DNA of 64,000 nt from Symbiodinium natans (lineage: Eukaryota > Sar > Dinophyceae > Suessiales > Symbiodiniaceae): positions 1,567,386-1,631,385 of the forward strand of contig CAJNDS010002412.1 of assembly GCA_905221605.1 (NCBI GenBank). Reading direction: 5' to 3'. Positions 20,216 through 32,200 of this stretch are shown one piece after another. Position 1 is the stretch's first letter. Every line of letters starts with the position of its first letter. Made by a program: the position numbers and the translations under genes. The notes below the pieces were generated by a model. It did not search any database and was not told where the DNA came from. It saw only the letters and a program-made list of their open reading frames with translations.

Positions 20216-21333
20216 GTTTAGGGTTTAGGGTTTAGGGTTTTAGGGTTTTAGGGTGTACTATGAATCCCTATATTAAGGACTGCTAGTATGAGGGGGAACA
20301 TCTCCAGTGGTGGTGTTCTGTTCTCTTTTTCTTGTGGCTTAAGGACTCGAGGGTTGTGTAACACACTCGGGGCTTCGGGGTTGGCCCGTGGTCTTGTTGC
20401 CGACAGTATCACAACACCAGGCTGCCATCTGAACCCTAAACCCTAAACCCTAAACCCTAAACCCTAAACCCTAAACCCTAAACCCTAAACCCTAAACAAA
20501 CTTCGAATTCCACGGCGATGTGAGGTTTTGTCCAAAATGTGCCCTGGCGGTACCCTAGCCTGAGAGATGAAAAAGGGGTGCCCCGTTTTGGCTTTAAAAA
20601 GGGGCTTCTAAGGCGGGAGCCTAAGTCACGAAACAAAAGTGAATGAGGGGGCATACTCTGAGTCCTCGTTTCTGCATTTATATGGGCCTACACTCTGAGT
20701 CCTAGCTTCTGCCGTTCTTTCAGCTGCCCAGCTGGCCCAGTCTCCGAAGATAAACCCTAAACCCTAAACCCTAAACCCTAAACCCTAAACCCTAAACCCT
20801 AAACCCTAAAGGTTGAGCCAGGCACGCCTTAAGGATGATGGTGCGACTCAGGGTTCCGGGCGCCCAAGGGCCCTCTAAAAACCTGAATCTTCAGTGCAAC
20901 GGGCAAGGCTAGAGGCAAAAAAGTCCCAAGGCGCCCCTCCCCCCCTCCTCCCCACCCACCCAAAAACAAAATAAGAAAAGGAGCCAAGGCCACAGGCCCA
21001 AGCCCCTTTGAACCCGGAACTGAGGACCATCCCCGATTGTACGAGCCACAAAGGCTCACAGCAGAAGCATGGACTCGTGGCCCACCCTCTGTAGAAGCCC
21101 TAAACCCTAAACCCTCTGAGACCCAGCCTGTACCCTTTGCGCACAGCTTTGCTCATGCAGGATTGGAGGCACTGCGTCGGCAGCGTAAACCAGTCCTCCA
21201 CCTCTCCCAAGAATCGTATGGGGTTTCCAGGGTTTAGGGTCTTTGCCAAACACATCATGCCGTAAAAAAAACTTAAACTGTTTTGCAGGAGTTTTAACCG
21301 CTACCCCAGCGAATGATGTCTAAGGTGACGTGC

Positions 21334-21455
21334 TCGACTCTGGCATGAACGGTGCTTTCAAGGTGGGTAGGGCGGCTCTGCGTTTGGCTCAGCGTGTGGA
21401 CAAGGAGGCAGGGGACCCAACCCCCCACTACACCTGCTGGCAGCGGTATGAAGGG
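21334..21455 (+). CDS. Unrecognised exon-like island
   Basis: Open on the plus strand: MNGAFKVGRAALRLAQRVDK then EAGDPTPHYTCWQRYEG. Composition is protein-like and it ends at a heptamer block. No family recognised and no linked exon found. Confidence 0.3.
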
Positions 21456-22044
21456 TTTAGGATTTAGGGTTTGGGCAGTTTGGGCGGCTTCCTGCTTGAA
21501 GGCAAAAGGTCAGCTTGGGTTGTTCCGGGTCTTCCTGGTCAAGGGCCTGGGCACGAAGCTTTTGTGAAAGGATGTGCCTGGATGGCAACGGACAGGAACA
21601 TCAAAAGCAGGGTGTCGATGCTGATGCGGAAGATCTGGTACCTGCAAGTCACAGCTGGCCCAAGCCAAGCACGCACACGCACAGAGAGAGAGAGAGAAAC
21701 ACAGAACCGAAGCCATAACCGGCAAAAAACAACCTTTAAGACACTCCAACCCCCTCCAGACTTCAAACCCTCAACCCATTCCTTCTGCGTTCTTGCAACA
21801 GGCTTGCTACGACTTCGATCCTGAGAACCCTCATCAATCCAACACCCCAAACCTGAACACCCAAAGCCAATCCGACTTCAGCAAATCCCGACCTGGCACC
21901 CTCTTTGCCTACAGTCTTCTGGGTTATACCTACCAAGTAAGGGGGTTGTTTCTACGAAACTGTAGGTAAATATAGAGTCACCGGCAAACCCTAAACCCCA
22001 AACCCTATAATCCTATAATCCCAAGCCCCAGAGCCCCATAAATA

Positions 22045-23003
22045 CAGCGGGGCCACTGGAAGCGGGCGAAGCGCGCCAGCCCAAGGACCGAACTGGAGAA
22101 CATCCACAGGCACACCCACGGGATGATCACGAGCTGCATCCTTAATAGGGGTGTGAGGGTTTCGGGTTTAGGGTTTAGGGTTTTGAGGGTTTCGGGTTCT
22201 GAAGTTGAGGCTTAGGATATATGTCGTCAAGTGGCTGGGAGTTGGTGCTTGAAAGGTTCCAGTGTGCCGTCGAGTCTTTCGCAAAGGTTTATTGAAAGCT
22301 CCGGGTCTCTTTTGGTGGGCCCGGGGATGTTCGAACTCAACACGTCACCTCCCTTGGGGACCACATGAACCCTATTAAGGTACCTGAACCCGAAACCCTT
22401 TTAGGGTTCATAATGAGTCCGCCAGGGTACCTGGCACAAGCCCAAACAGCCCACGAGCCTGAAACAGTCTGGGGCCGTTATTCCCCCGGATCTCATCAGG
22501 AATCCGAGTGAGAATCCGATTGTTCAGTGTGGTCTGCTCCGTGTGATGGTTCCTAGAATTCCCGCCAAAAAATCCTTCGCAGCCCTTTGAACCCCACAAA
22601 CCCTTCGAGTTCCGGGCCCAGGGCAGATCATGGTCGACAGGAAGCAGGGGAAGCTACCGGATGAATATATGCCGCCAACAGCCCATTGCAAGCCACCCTC
22701 AACCTAAAATCGCCTTTTGACCTAACCCCTGAACCCTAAGCCCTTAAGCCCTAAGCCCTAATCCTAAACTCTAAACCCTAAACCCTATAGGCCCTCCCTT
22801 TTTTGGCATTTTTTTTGCTGTTTAAAGCCTAAAGCCTAAACCCTAAACCCTAAAACCCAAAACCCTAAACCCTAAACCCTTGGCAAGTCCATGGCTCGCG
22901 TTGTACCAGCCCAGGAATGCCCAGAGTTGCGACCAGATGGCGTGGAAGGCAAAGTCCTCTGGCGATCTCAAGTGGTAGCCCAGGAACCATGTGTTGAGAA
23001 GGG
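22045..23003 (-). CDS. Membrane-protein exons, possibly N-terminal to the lipase
   Basis: Two minus-strand islands are strongly protein-like. About 22885-23003 reads NTWFLGYHLRSPEDFAFHAI then WSQLWAFLGWYNASHGLAK; about 22045-22143 reads MQLVIIPWVCLWMFSSSVLG then LARFARFQWPRC. Both are rich in Trp/Leu/Phe and look like membrane or membrane-associated helices. They lie just upstream of the 20.1-kb lipase exon on the same strand, and SDP1-type lipases have an N-terminal hydrophobic segment, so they may be the start of that gene. This is inference; the family is not recognised. Confidence 0.4.
22361..22432. repeat. Short family-1 element
   Basis: CCTTGGGGACCACATGAACCC to TTAGGGTTCATAATGAGTCC; the centre is reduced. 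Confidence 0.5.
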
Positions 23004-23404
23004 TTTAGGGTTTAGGGCTTATAGGGCAAGCATGACAAGGCCCAGTAACCATATGGCGGTTTGCGAAATTAGGTGTACCTTTTTGTGGTCCTTGTTCTAA
23101 GGCAATCCCACTATTTGGGGGTCTGCCTTAGGAGTCCCTTCTTTTCGTAAACCCCCATATTGCAATAAGGGCTAGGGTTTAGGGTTTAAGTTCTAAGGGC
23201 ACCTGCATTTACCGCCGGGCTACCAAGAGATCTCAAGTGCCCAACTAATAAACTTGGAACCCTACGAGACACTCTTGCCCTTACAAACCCTACAAACCCT
23301 CTAAACTCTATAAGCCCTATAAACTCTGTACACCCTGAAGCCAACAAACCCTATAAACCTTTTAAGCCCTATAAACCCTATAACCCCTATAAAACCTATA
23401 AACC

Positions 23405-23525
23405 CTAAACCTCCCCTATGAAGCGCTCCTGCGTCGTGCCCTGGCCGGAGAGAGCGCACACTGCCTCGGCCTCGGCAACCGCCTCTGGGAGCGAGGCGCT
23501 ATGGCTCTGCCTCAGTGGCCGCACC
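23405..23525 (-). CDS. Unrecognised exon-like island, strand uncertain
   Basis: Minus reading: SASLPEAVAEAEAVCALSGQ then GTTQERFIG. The plus strand is also open (YEALLRRALAGESAHCLGLG). It is flanked by CCTATAAA-type degenerate heptamers. Confidence 0.3.
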
Positions 23526-24004
23526 GTTCAGAGCCCTTCTGCACAGAGCAAGACAAAACGGGTGCCCCCTCTAGCCGCAAAAGAACAGGAGTAAGGGTAC
23601 TACTGACTGCTGGGCATCCTAGAAAGAATTTGATCTTCGAAGCTTTCAAATCCCGGGACCTCTATGGTTCATAGGGTGGCGATTTGTGGCGATTAATGGC
23701 GCCCTGCCCGGTGCAAGTCTGAAATTTGTGGGATTTCTGTGTATTTCCCCAAAAGAGGTGTCCTCCGATGTACCCCGGCGTACCCCGGCAAGCTTGTATG
23801 ATGCGTATTCTATAGGGTTCAGGGTTCAGGGATATAGGGTTTAGAAAACATGTCGGCTCAATTATAGGGCCCTCAGGGTGTATATCACATGAGGAAGCCC
23901 AAGGAGCAGGATGCTTCGCGTGCAGTCGCTTGCAGTGACCGCGCAGTTGTGCAGTGCAGTGGTCAGCAGCAGCTGCGCCTCCGCAAGAGGAAGCTGTTAG
24001 ACTA

Positions 24005-24200
24005 ACCCCTACTACTGCTACTACTGCTACTGCTGCTACTACTACTACTAAAACTACTACGACGACGACGACGACGACGACGACGACCACGACCACGACC
24101 ACGACCACTACCGCCACTGCCACCACGACCACGACTACGACGACGACGACGACTACTACTACTACTACTGCTACTACTACTACTACTACTACTACTACTA
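24005..24200 (+). repeat. (ACT/ACG)n trinucleotide repeat
   Basis: Nearly 200 bp of ACT, ACG, ACC triplets in locally homogeneous runs, open on both strands but low complexity. Confidence 0.9.
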
Positions 24201-24310
24201 ATCCCTATCGGGGTATATCAACCTGTTGGGGTTCATTTGGTCCCCAAAAGTCTGCCCCCGAGGCATGAGGAAATCCAAAAAGGGGTGCCCTGCTTTTGTT
24301 ACGTGATAGC

Positions 24311-24406
24311 TTGGGAGTTCCCCCTTATACTAACAGTCCTTGATAGGGATCCTAATAAGGGGTACGATAATCCCAACTAAGCACTGTTAGTATAAGGGGG
24401 AACGAC
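24311..24406. repeat. Family-3 element
   Basis: TTGGGAGTTCCCCCTTATACTA / TAGTATAAGGGGGAAC arms. Related partial copies are at about 20250-20308 and 32757-32845. Confidence 0.6.
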
Positions 24407-24631
24407 TCAGAGTAACATAGGGTCTGATCTCGACCTTCGAGCATTTTTCAGCTCGCAGGAGATCTTTGTTGCTGGTTTCAGTGTTTCAGTTTGCCAGGAA
24501 CCTGCATTCTAAACCCTAAACCCTAACCCCTAAACCCCTAAACCCTAAATAAACGCTAAACCTTAAACCTAAACCCTAAACCCTAAACCCTAACCCTAAA
24601 CCCTAAACCCCAAACTCCGAAGCCCCCCTAC

Positions 24632-24735
24632 ATGCTTTGGCCGACCTCCTGGCTGCTGGCCGCCTGGGCCGCCTGGGCCAAGGCATCTCCCAGGCAGCGC
24701 TGCATCGCCACGGCTTCAAGGGCCAAAAGTTGTCT
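24632..24735 (-). CDS. Unrecognised helical exon-like island
   Basis: Minus reading RQLLALEAVAMQRCLGDALA then QAAQAASSQE, an amphipathic helical pattern. It borders a CCCTAAA block. No family recognised. Confidence 0.35.
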
Positions 24736-25784
24736 GGAGGTTTTTTTTCTCATATAGAACCCCTAGATTAAATACATACCAATAAATAAATACACACACA
24801 CATATATAAACGTATACACCTGTACATATGTTCATTTATTCTGCTTAGTGATTCATGCACACTACTATCTAACCCCCACACCCGTACTCGATAACTACAA
24901 GAAGAACGGTTAGCGTCTGCCTCGACCCGTGCGGAAAGGGGATTAGAAGGTGCTCAACATATGCAGAAGGCCCACCACGGCTGCAAGCAAAGACAGAACG
25001 CGGGAGTCTCAGGCTCCTTTCGCGGGTTTAGGGTTTAGGGTTTGGGGTTAAGGGTTAGGGTTTAGGGTTTAGGGCGCAAATCGTCATTTGTTCTTGCACT
25101 TGCTTGCTCAATCGCTCTTATGATCGATGTTCAGGCTCGATCTCATTCCTAGCAGGCTTCCCTTGCGCACAAGAAACCCCCGGCAGAGGAGTTGTTTTCT
25201 GAGGCACAAACGTGCCAGTGGCCGTGACGATCCTCCACCTTGGCCGATGCACGCGCCGGACATCGCGCACCTGTAACCCGAAGCTCCGAACCGTAAACTC
25301 TGAGTCCAAACCGGCTCACAACTGGAACCTGTCTGTTGTCCTGTTGAAGGCCCTGAGCATCTCCTACACCGGGCGCCTTACATCGGTCTGCTGTCTGTAG
25401 AAATACGCCACCCCAATCCAACTCCCACACACCAAAGGCCTGGAAAACTTGCTCCTGGTGCGCTTTGGGTTGCAACCGTTTGGGTCTGAGAGGGCCGAAG
25501 TCTTGCGATTTTGGTTGTGAGATCTATGTATATGCAATGTCACGCGAAGGCCTCGGACTCTCTCTCTATTTCCGAAGCCATCCGTCCACTGCAAAGAGGC
25601 ATGTCATAATTCCGACCAGCGCGAAGTCCTCTTGAGCTCTTTTTGGGGTTTCTTGTGTTCAGGGTTTAGGGTTTAGGGTTCAGGGCTCGAAGCCTTTTTT
25701 GAGCAATGGACTTGGAGCCTGCCGGCAAACATGCAACTACTCAGAAGCCGCGCATTCGAGCCCTAAACCCGAAACCCTTTGCCA

Positions 25785-25872
25785 GCAAGCTTTGTAAGTT
25801 CGCGGCTGCTGAGGTTGTGCTGGTCTCTCTGAGGAGTTGGACCCATAGCACTTGTGAGTTTCGAGCTCCAAC
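25785..25872 (-). CDS. Unrecognised exon-like island
   Basis: Minus reading NSQVLWVQLLRETSTTSAAA then NLQSLL, between heptamer blocks. It may belong with the islands at 24.6 and 27.5 kb, all minus strand, but no join can be proved. Confidence 0.28.
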
Positions 25873-26621
25873 AAACCCCTAAACCCTAAACCCTAGACCC
25901 CGAACCCTAAATCGGTAGAACCCGAAGCCTACAATCTTGTGAGCTGGTCATGCCCAGGGGACCAAACATGAACCCTAAAGCCCTAAACCCGAATTAAACC
26001 ACAAGCCCCTAAACCCTATAATGCTACTAGACGTCCTATTAAGGTAATATGCGCCCTTCAAACCCTTTTAGGGGCCCATCCAGTCCTCAAGGACCTAAAA
26101 AAGTACTTTTTGTATGGCTTTATGGGGAAATGATCAAACCTACCACTCCTGAACCCTAAACCCTAAAACCTAAACCCTAGACCCTAAACCCTAAACCCTA
26201 AACCTTAAACCCTAAACCCTAAATTTTAATCTAGGCCCTCAATGTGCATTTAGTTTTGGAGGATGCAAGGAGTCTTCGAGCGCCCCGCGCACGACTGGGC
26301 TCCAGTCCCTCGGCAGCCAGCCGGGGCCTGGGGTTTAGGGTTTAGGGTTTAGGGTTTAGGGTTGAGGGGTTTTAAGTGTATATATTTTGATGACCCTCGC
26401 AAAATACGAACCCCAATCATCGCCCCACACCCGAGGACCTGAGGCCCTGAGGGGAGGGAAACAACCACTGGACCTCTGCTTGATCATTGTCATTGCAATC
26501 AATTCTCTTCAGGCACGAAAACGGAAGCTCTTGACGAGGGATGCTCTATACTAGAATGCAAAGGTTTGTGTCAGGGGCACCGCTACACAGAAGCTCAAGG
26601 ACGAGGAGCAAACTTCTTAAT

Positions 26622-26708
26622 TGCCATGGCTGCCGGGACCCCAGGCGAAGCGCCGCGTGCTCCAATTCGCAAGGCGACAGAGGAGTCAGCAGAGACCTTC
26701 AGTAGATT
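26622..26708 (+). CDS. Unrecognised plus-strand island
   Basis: Reads MAAGTPGEAPRAPIRKATEE then SAETFSR from an ATG with a CC-ATGG context. Other plus-strand islands at 27881-27960 (NEIRQKAPPLTLREPLLELR) and 29343-29428 (QLKLDRLAQRRDPWSRNHRF) are similar in size. None is recognised. Confidence 0.25.
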
Positions 26709-27147
26709 TTCGGGTTGAAGGTTTAGGGTTTAGGGTACTGGGTACTGGGTTTAGGGTTTAGGGTTTCACTCTAAACCACTCACTGGCCGGGGGAGGATTT
26801 GGGGTTCCTTTGAGTAGCTCAAGACGAGGTGGCACTGGGCTGCATGGCATTTCTTGCGCCAAAACCTGAACCCTTTGCATCCGGGCTATGATGTCCTGGC
26901 CGGAAAGTCGCAGCAACACTCTCAAAATAGAAACCTGAACCCCTAAAACCTAAACCCCTAAACCCCTTCATCCCCCCAATCCCCCACATCCCTCAACCCC
27001 AAAACCCTGGCCATGCCCTAAACCCTAAACCCTAAACCCTAAACCCTCGGAGACCAAGAGTATATTCTGAGGGCCCATACCCAGCTCGTGGAGTTCCAGG
27101 CTTCCTCAGCTGAAGAAGCTCTTGGGTTGGGGCTGCAAATATTAGAA

Positions 27148-27270
27148 TAGGGTTTAGGGTTTAGGGTTTAGGGTTTAGGGTTTAGGGTTTAGGGTTTAGG
27201 GTTTAGGGTTTAGGGTTTAGGGTTTAGGGTTTAGGATTTAGGGTGTAGGGTGTAGGGTGTAGGGTTTAGT
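27148..27270 (+). repeat. TTTAGGG array with TGTAGGG end
   Basis: About a dozen TTTAGGG followed by TGTAGGG variants; another array lies at 27974-28069 and another at 28211-28272. Confidence 0.95.
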
Positions 27271-27489
27271 ATTAGAATAGGGTGTCAGGGGTGGCTATTA
27301 CAGTCTATTTATATAGATCATGAAGGGAAGACCAGTAGTAATTATTCCGACCCCTCTACTACTTGGGTAGCCCAGTCACCACATTTTCACAAGGGCACCC
27401 TTTTTGGGGGTTTGTTGCATTCTAAGGGAGCCCAGTACCAAAAACAACGTGTAAAGGGTACAGTCTTGGGTTCGGGCTTCCTGTGCTCG

Positions 27490-27592
27490 AAATCATTCAG
27501 CTCAAGCTTTTGCTGGGCTACGAGCTCTCGGGCATGGAATTTTTTTGCCGCCCGTCTAGCCATGCTCCACGGGGCAACTGAAGAGGGATTAA
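27490..27592 (-). CDS. Unrecognised coiled-coil-like exon
   Basis: Minus reading MARRAAKKFHARELVAQQKL then ELNDFEHRK, charged and helical. A decayed family-4 element precedes it at about 27366-27460. Confidence 0.35.
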
Positions 27593-28581
27593 TTACCAGG
27601 GTTTAGCGTTTGGGGTTTTAAAAGGTTTAGGGTTTAGGACGGTTAGGGTTTCACGGTTTCGGATTTCCCGAGGAGAACTCTGAAGACTGGTGCTTGAAAG
27701 ACGTCGTGGCCACAACGTGTTTTGGCACTCACTTTCGTAAATGGCGTTCCCTTTTGGGTGCGTGTTGCAATGTGGCTCCTTGGTTTTGGGTACTTGTTGG
27801 ATAGATTTTGGGGCTTGGGGTTATAGCTAGCCTTGCTTGTGAATGCGGCAAGGCAGGCCTTTAAAGAGCCTCTGGGGATGGGCCCCCAAGCCCGCAGAAC
27901 CCAAATGAAATCCGCCAGAAGGCCCCGCCTCTTACTCTTAGGGAGCCATTGCTTGAGCTGAGGTTTCGATCACGGTTTAGGGTTTAGGGTTTAGGGTTTA
28001 GGGTTTAGGGTTTAGGGTTTAGGGTTTAGGGTTTAGGGTTTCGGGTTTAGGGTTTAGGGTTTAGGGTGCTGAACGGTTTCATCTCGAAGGATTCTGAACA
28101 AATCTAGGGCTTGGTTCCAGCCTGGCGCAACAAGCTCAAAGCACCCTACCACACCCCCAAAGTCTAAGCCCTGCAAGCCAGAATCCCCTCTCCCCTCCGC
28201 ATAAACCCTATAGGGTTTAGGGTTTAGGGTTTAGGGTTTAGGGTTTAGGGTTTAGGGTTTAGGGTTTAGGGTGACCCTAAACTCACGGCCCGCCCCCGTT
28301 CGCCAGCCTCTGGGAGTTGGGACCCTCCTTGCGCCCTGGGGCGAAGCCCCCGGAAATGCCCTGAAACCTCCCTGACATCCCCAGAAAAACTCCTGCAGCC
28401 TTGGCTGTTAGTCTTGCGTAATCTTTTATCTTAATTAGGCTCTGAAGTCAGGAGAAGCCCAATTAGGGTTTAGGCTAAACAACGGAGTTAGGACTAAACC
28501 CTAAACATGGATAGGTGTGGGTGGGGCCTTGTCCAAAGAGGGGGGTGTGAGAAAGCTCGCACCTGACGAAGCTTTCGAACT

Positions 28582-29222
28582 TACAGTAAAACCACTGTGT
28601 AAGAAACCACTAAGAAACTGAGCCCCTAGACCCGGGAATATTGGTCGATTTGCGGTTGCCTTCTAGCTAAGAAACTTACCCTAGTGTTTTGGGGTCAGTT
28701 TCTAAATAAATCCTGCCCGCAACACTTTCCGGGTCTACCCCAAAAACGCGCGGGAGTCACATTCTAGAGGTTTTCAGCCCTGAAAAGCTCTAAAACGTGA
28801 CTCCCCCGTGCCTGCGGCCTGAACCTACCCCAAAAACGCGCGGGAGTCACATTCTAGAGGTTTTCAGCCCTGAAAAGCTCTAAAACGTGACTCCCCCGCG
28901 CCTGCGGCCTGACCCTACCCCAAAAATGCGCGGGAGTCACATTCTAGAGGTTTTCAGCCCTGAAAAGCTCTAAAACGTGACTCCCCCGTGCCTGCGGCCT
29001 GACCCTACCCCAAAACGCGCGGGAGTCACATTCGGGAACCCTCACCATTCCTGGAACATGGGTTTGGTCTAGTGGTATAGCGTACTCCCTTAAGAAATTT
29101 GTTTAGAAACCAAGCCTACCCTAGGCTCAAACCCCCCCCCGGGTACATGGGTAGTGGAAACTAAGAAACTTAGGGTACCCTATCGCCGGAAAACCGTTTT
29201 CTTATACAGCGTTTTTACTGTA
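28582..29222. mobile_element. MITE-like TIR element carrying hairpin repeats
   Basis: Left end TACAGTAAAACCACTGTGTA and right end (reverse) TACAGTAAAAACGCTGTATA are imperfect terminal inverted repeats of about 25 bp, so the inner termini read CAGTAAAA next to TA. TA flanks and CAGT termini are typical of Tc1/mariner-type elements. There is no transposase frame in the 641 bp, so it would be non-autonomous. The interior holds a 90-bp tandem repeat. Confidence 0.55.
28735..29033. repeat. 90-bp tandem repeat, about 3.3 copies, each a hairpin
   Basis: Units begin at 28741, 28831, 28921 and 29011 (last one partial). Each contains GCGCGGGAGTCAC and its inverted partner GTGACTCCCCCGCGC, with inner arms AGAG-TTTTCAG / CTGAAAA-CTCT. 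Units differ at only a few bases. Confidence 0.9.
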
Positions 29223-29229
29223 CTCCGCA

Positions 29230-32200
29230 TTGCAACCTCCACAGCATCTAGGCCATATAACCCTAAAACCCTAAACCCTAAACCCTAAACCCTAAACCCT
29301 AACCCTAAACCCTAAACCCTAAACCGGCTCTCTGCAGTCCGGGCGCCAGCTCAAGCTGGATCGGCTCGCCCAACGCAGGGATCCCTGGAGCAGAAACCAT
29401 CGTTTCCGGTCGGGGCTCGCTGAGAGGGGTTTCGGGTTTTGGGGTTTAGGGTTTGGGGTTTCGGGTTTTGGGGTTTACAAAGTCCAGGATTTTGGGCTTC
29501 GAGAAAGCCCCCCTGAACCCTAAACCCTAAACTCCAAACCCTAAGCCCCTGAAACAACAAAAAAACATGGAGCCCCTTCCACAGCCGAAAATACGACTCG
29601 CAAGGGCCAAAAACGCTTTCAACAACCTTTGTTCCCAAAGAGCCCACTACCCCTTAATTAAGGAATATTCCTTAACTACTATTCAGGATCCCTTTACAAT
29701 TTAAGGTACATTCCTTAATTAAGGAGTATTGGGCTGTCTGGGTTGTAAAATGAACCATCCTCAAAAGCATCCTGCGAAAAGCTTTTTATGCAGCCCAGGC
29801 CCCATCATAGACAAGTGCACACGAAGCCCGAAACCTGTAAAGCCACTCGAACTTACCCAAAACCCACCCTGAACCCTAAACCCTACACCCTGAACCCTGA
29901 ACCCTAAACCCTAAACCCTAAACCTTAAACCCCCCGAGCACCCCCACCTGGTGCCAGACCACCTAAGCCCTGCAATCGACGCGCCGGTGGGGAAGCCAAG
30001 AGAAGGGAAGTGCCTCGGTTTAGGGTTTAGGGTTTAGGGTTTAGGGTTTACCCCCGCCTGCTCGGCGTTTTGGGCTTAGGATTCCGGGGCCCTGGGGTCT
30101 GAGGGAAGTTCAGCGTCTAAGGTTGAGGGGCCTGAGGGCTTAAGGGCCTCGAGGGCTCATGAGGCTTGAGGATTTAGGGGTTTAGAGACTGAGGTTTAGG
30201 GTTTAGGGTTTGGAGGTTTAGAGGTTTAGGGTTGAGCGCGGTAGAGTTTAAGATGCTGCTGCGTGTCCGGGGGTCGAGGTTGAGTCGTGGGGCGGGCGTT
30301 AGGGTGTTTCACAGGGCTTACAGTGTTTACGGGGTTTCGGCGGCGTTGTGGCGGTGTTGACTTGCCATGGATTATAGGGTTGCGGGGCCACTGTGACGGG
30401 TTTCGGTGCCTTTAGCTGGTGTCCCCGGACAGCCTGCTGAGATCAGAGCAAGCCACATCAGAAGCTACATCCAAGTGGAGTCCGATCCAAGCCTCCAACG
30501 CCAAGCCACACAACGCTTTGACTCTCTTGAGGGTTCGAAGTATGGGCCCTTTCAATCTGGGGCCACCCTAGACCCTAAACGCTAAACCCTATAAACCCTA
30601 AGCCTAAACCCTTGTTACATCCTTATGTGCACTACACGTAGAAAAGGCCGCAGATATTCGGATGCCAATGAACAAGGGTAAGGGGCCGTGCTAAGGGCCC
30701 ATGGTTCCAACCTCAGACTTTCCAAATTCCACCAGGTTTAGGGTTTAGGGTTTAGGGTTTAGGGTTTAGGGTTTTAGGGGGCGTGCCGGGCTTTCAGGCG
30801 GCCACGAAGCCCCTCAAGAAGAGAGCAGAGAGGTGAGGAAGAAAACTCGACTACGAGAATGACAGGTTTCAAGTCTCAGCCGGCCGAGCAAACTGCTTGC
30901 ATCCTTCCGTCGCGTCCGGTGGCAGAATGCTCTGTGGGCGCACATGTGGTATGGGCTCTTGGCGTCTCTTTGCCGTGCTTTTACAATGCTCTGGCTGGCT
31001 TTCCACTGCTTGGGGTCTACGACGCAGAATCACAAACCACTGTCTGGCGACACATGTCCCGTTCAAGGTCTTCATGAAGTAGAAAAGTGGGGTTGATCTT
31101 TGGGTAGTTACATGGTCCCTTCATGGTCCCCCCCCATGGCCCCCCCCCCCCCCCCCAAATTTTTTCCCCGCCCGCTTTCGTGGGGTGGTGTGGTTGGGGT
31201 TTGGGTTGAGGGTTGGGGCGGGAGGGAGGGGAGGGGTGGGGGGGACACGGAACCATTTTTACCCCCTCCCCCTATACAACCCAAGAACCCTCCACAGGAG
31301 GTAAGGGACCATATCATGGGCCCATGTAACTACCCCTCGACTTCCGTCTCCGCAGATTTTTTTACGTTAGATGCAACTTGGGCATTAAACGCACTCCAAA
31401 ATTTGAAATCACATGCCCCATGCCGTATACGACTCTGATCCCAAACCCTAAACATACATGATAAGGTCTACTAGTTACTAGGCAATCAGCAGTCATAGAG
31501 TTTCCTCAAGTCCCCCCAAAAAAACCTCCCACGACTTTGTTCAGCGCCTCCCCGACGGCGCATTCTCGGCATTCTGAAATCCATGACGTGGCATCCTCGA
31601 CCCACCCCAAGGGGTTGAGAGTTGTTGTTTGGGTTTTGGGTTATGTTGCCCGAAGCCGTCAGCATCCCTTTCAACACCACAATATGGAAGGGCGCAACAG
31701 CTGGAGAGTATCCTTGGGCACCACATGAGCCAAAATGGGAGGTCATGTACCCTACACCACTAGAAGTCCTACTAAGGGATATGACCCCTACACCCTAAAG
31801 CCGATATACCCTATACTACTACAAAATCATATTATGAAGGTGTATGAATCATAAACCTTGTGGGATTCATAATTGGTCCCCAAGGATTGAGTCTTTGGCC
31901 CAAGCGGTTGAGACGGCGGGTCTTCTCAGGCAATCCACACTGGTGAGTTGGGGTTGCAGGGTTCGCACGCCAAGCCCCTTAAACCCCTCAACTCATGATG
32001 GACGCTGACCCTAAACCCTAAACCCTAAGCCCTAAACCCTAAACCCTAAACCCTAAACCCTAAGCTGCTGATTCACTGCTGATCTTGGGATTCTGAACTC
32101 GCAACCTCACAGAAACTTACCAGGGCTGCAATCTTACGCAGCTTCCAACGAAGCGCGGCCATCTCAACACCGGAAGTTGCCCCATGAACACATCGCCCTC

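Noticed and set aside
29059-29150. tRNA-like boxes GGTCTAGTGGTATAGC and GGCTCAAACCCC
   Set aside because: No pairing acceptor stem and the spacing is too long; it lies inside the MITE-like element. At most a pol III-box relic.
30897-31082. Frame with a signal-peptide-like MGSWRLFAVLLQCSGWLSTA
   Set aside because: Ends after about 20 more residues with no matching neighbour exon; competing frames on both strands are equally open.
31720-31745. CCATTTTGGCTCA on the minus strand, like a spliced leader
   Set aside because: It lies at the end of a family-1 element, where the consensus CCCAATTTT-GG-TCA explains it; there is no coding sequence just downstream.
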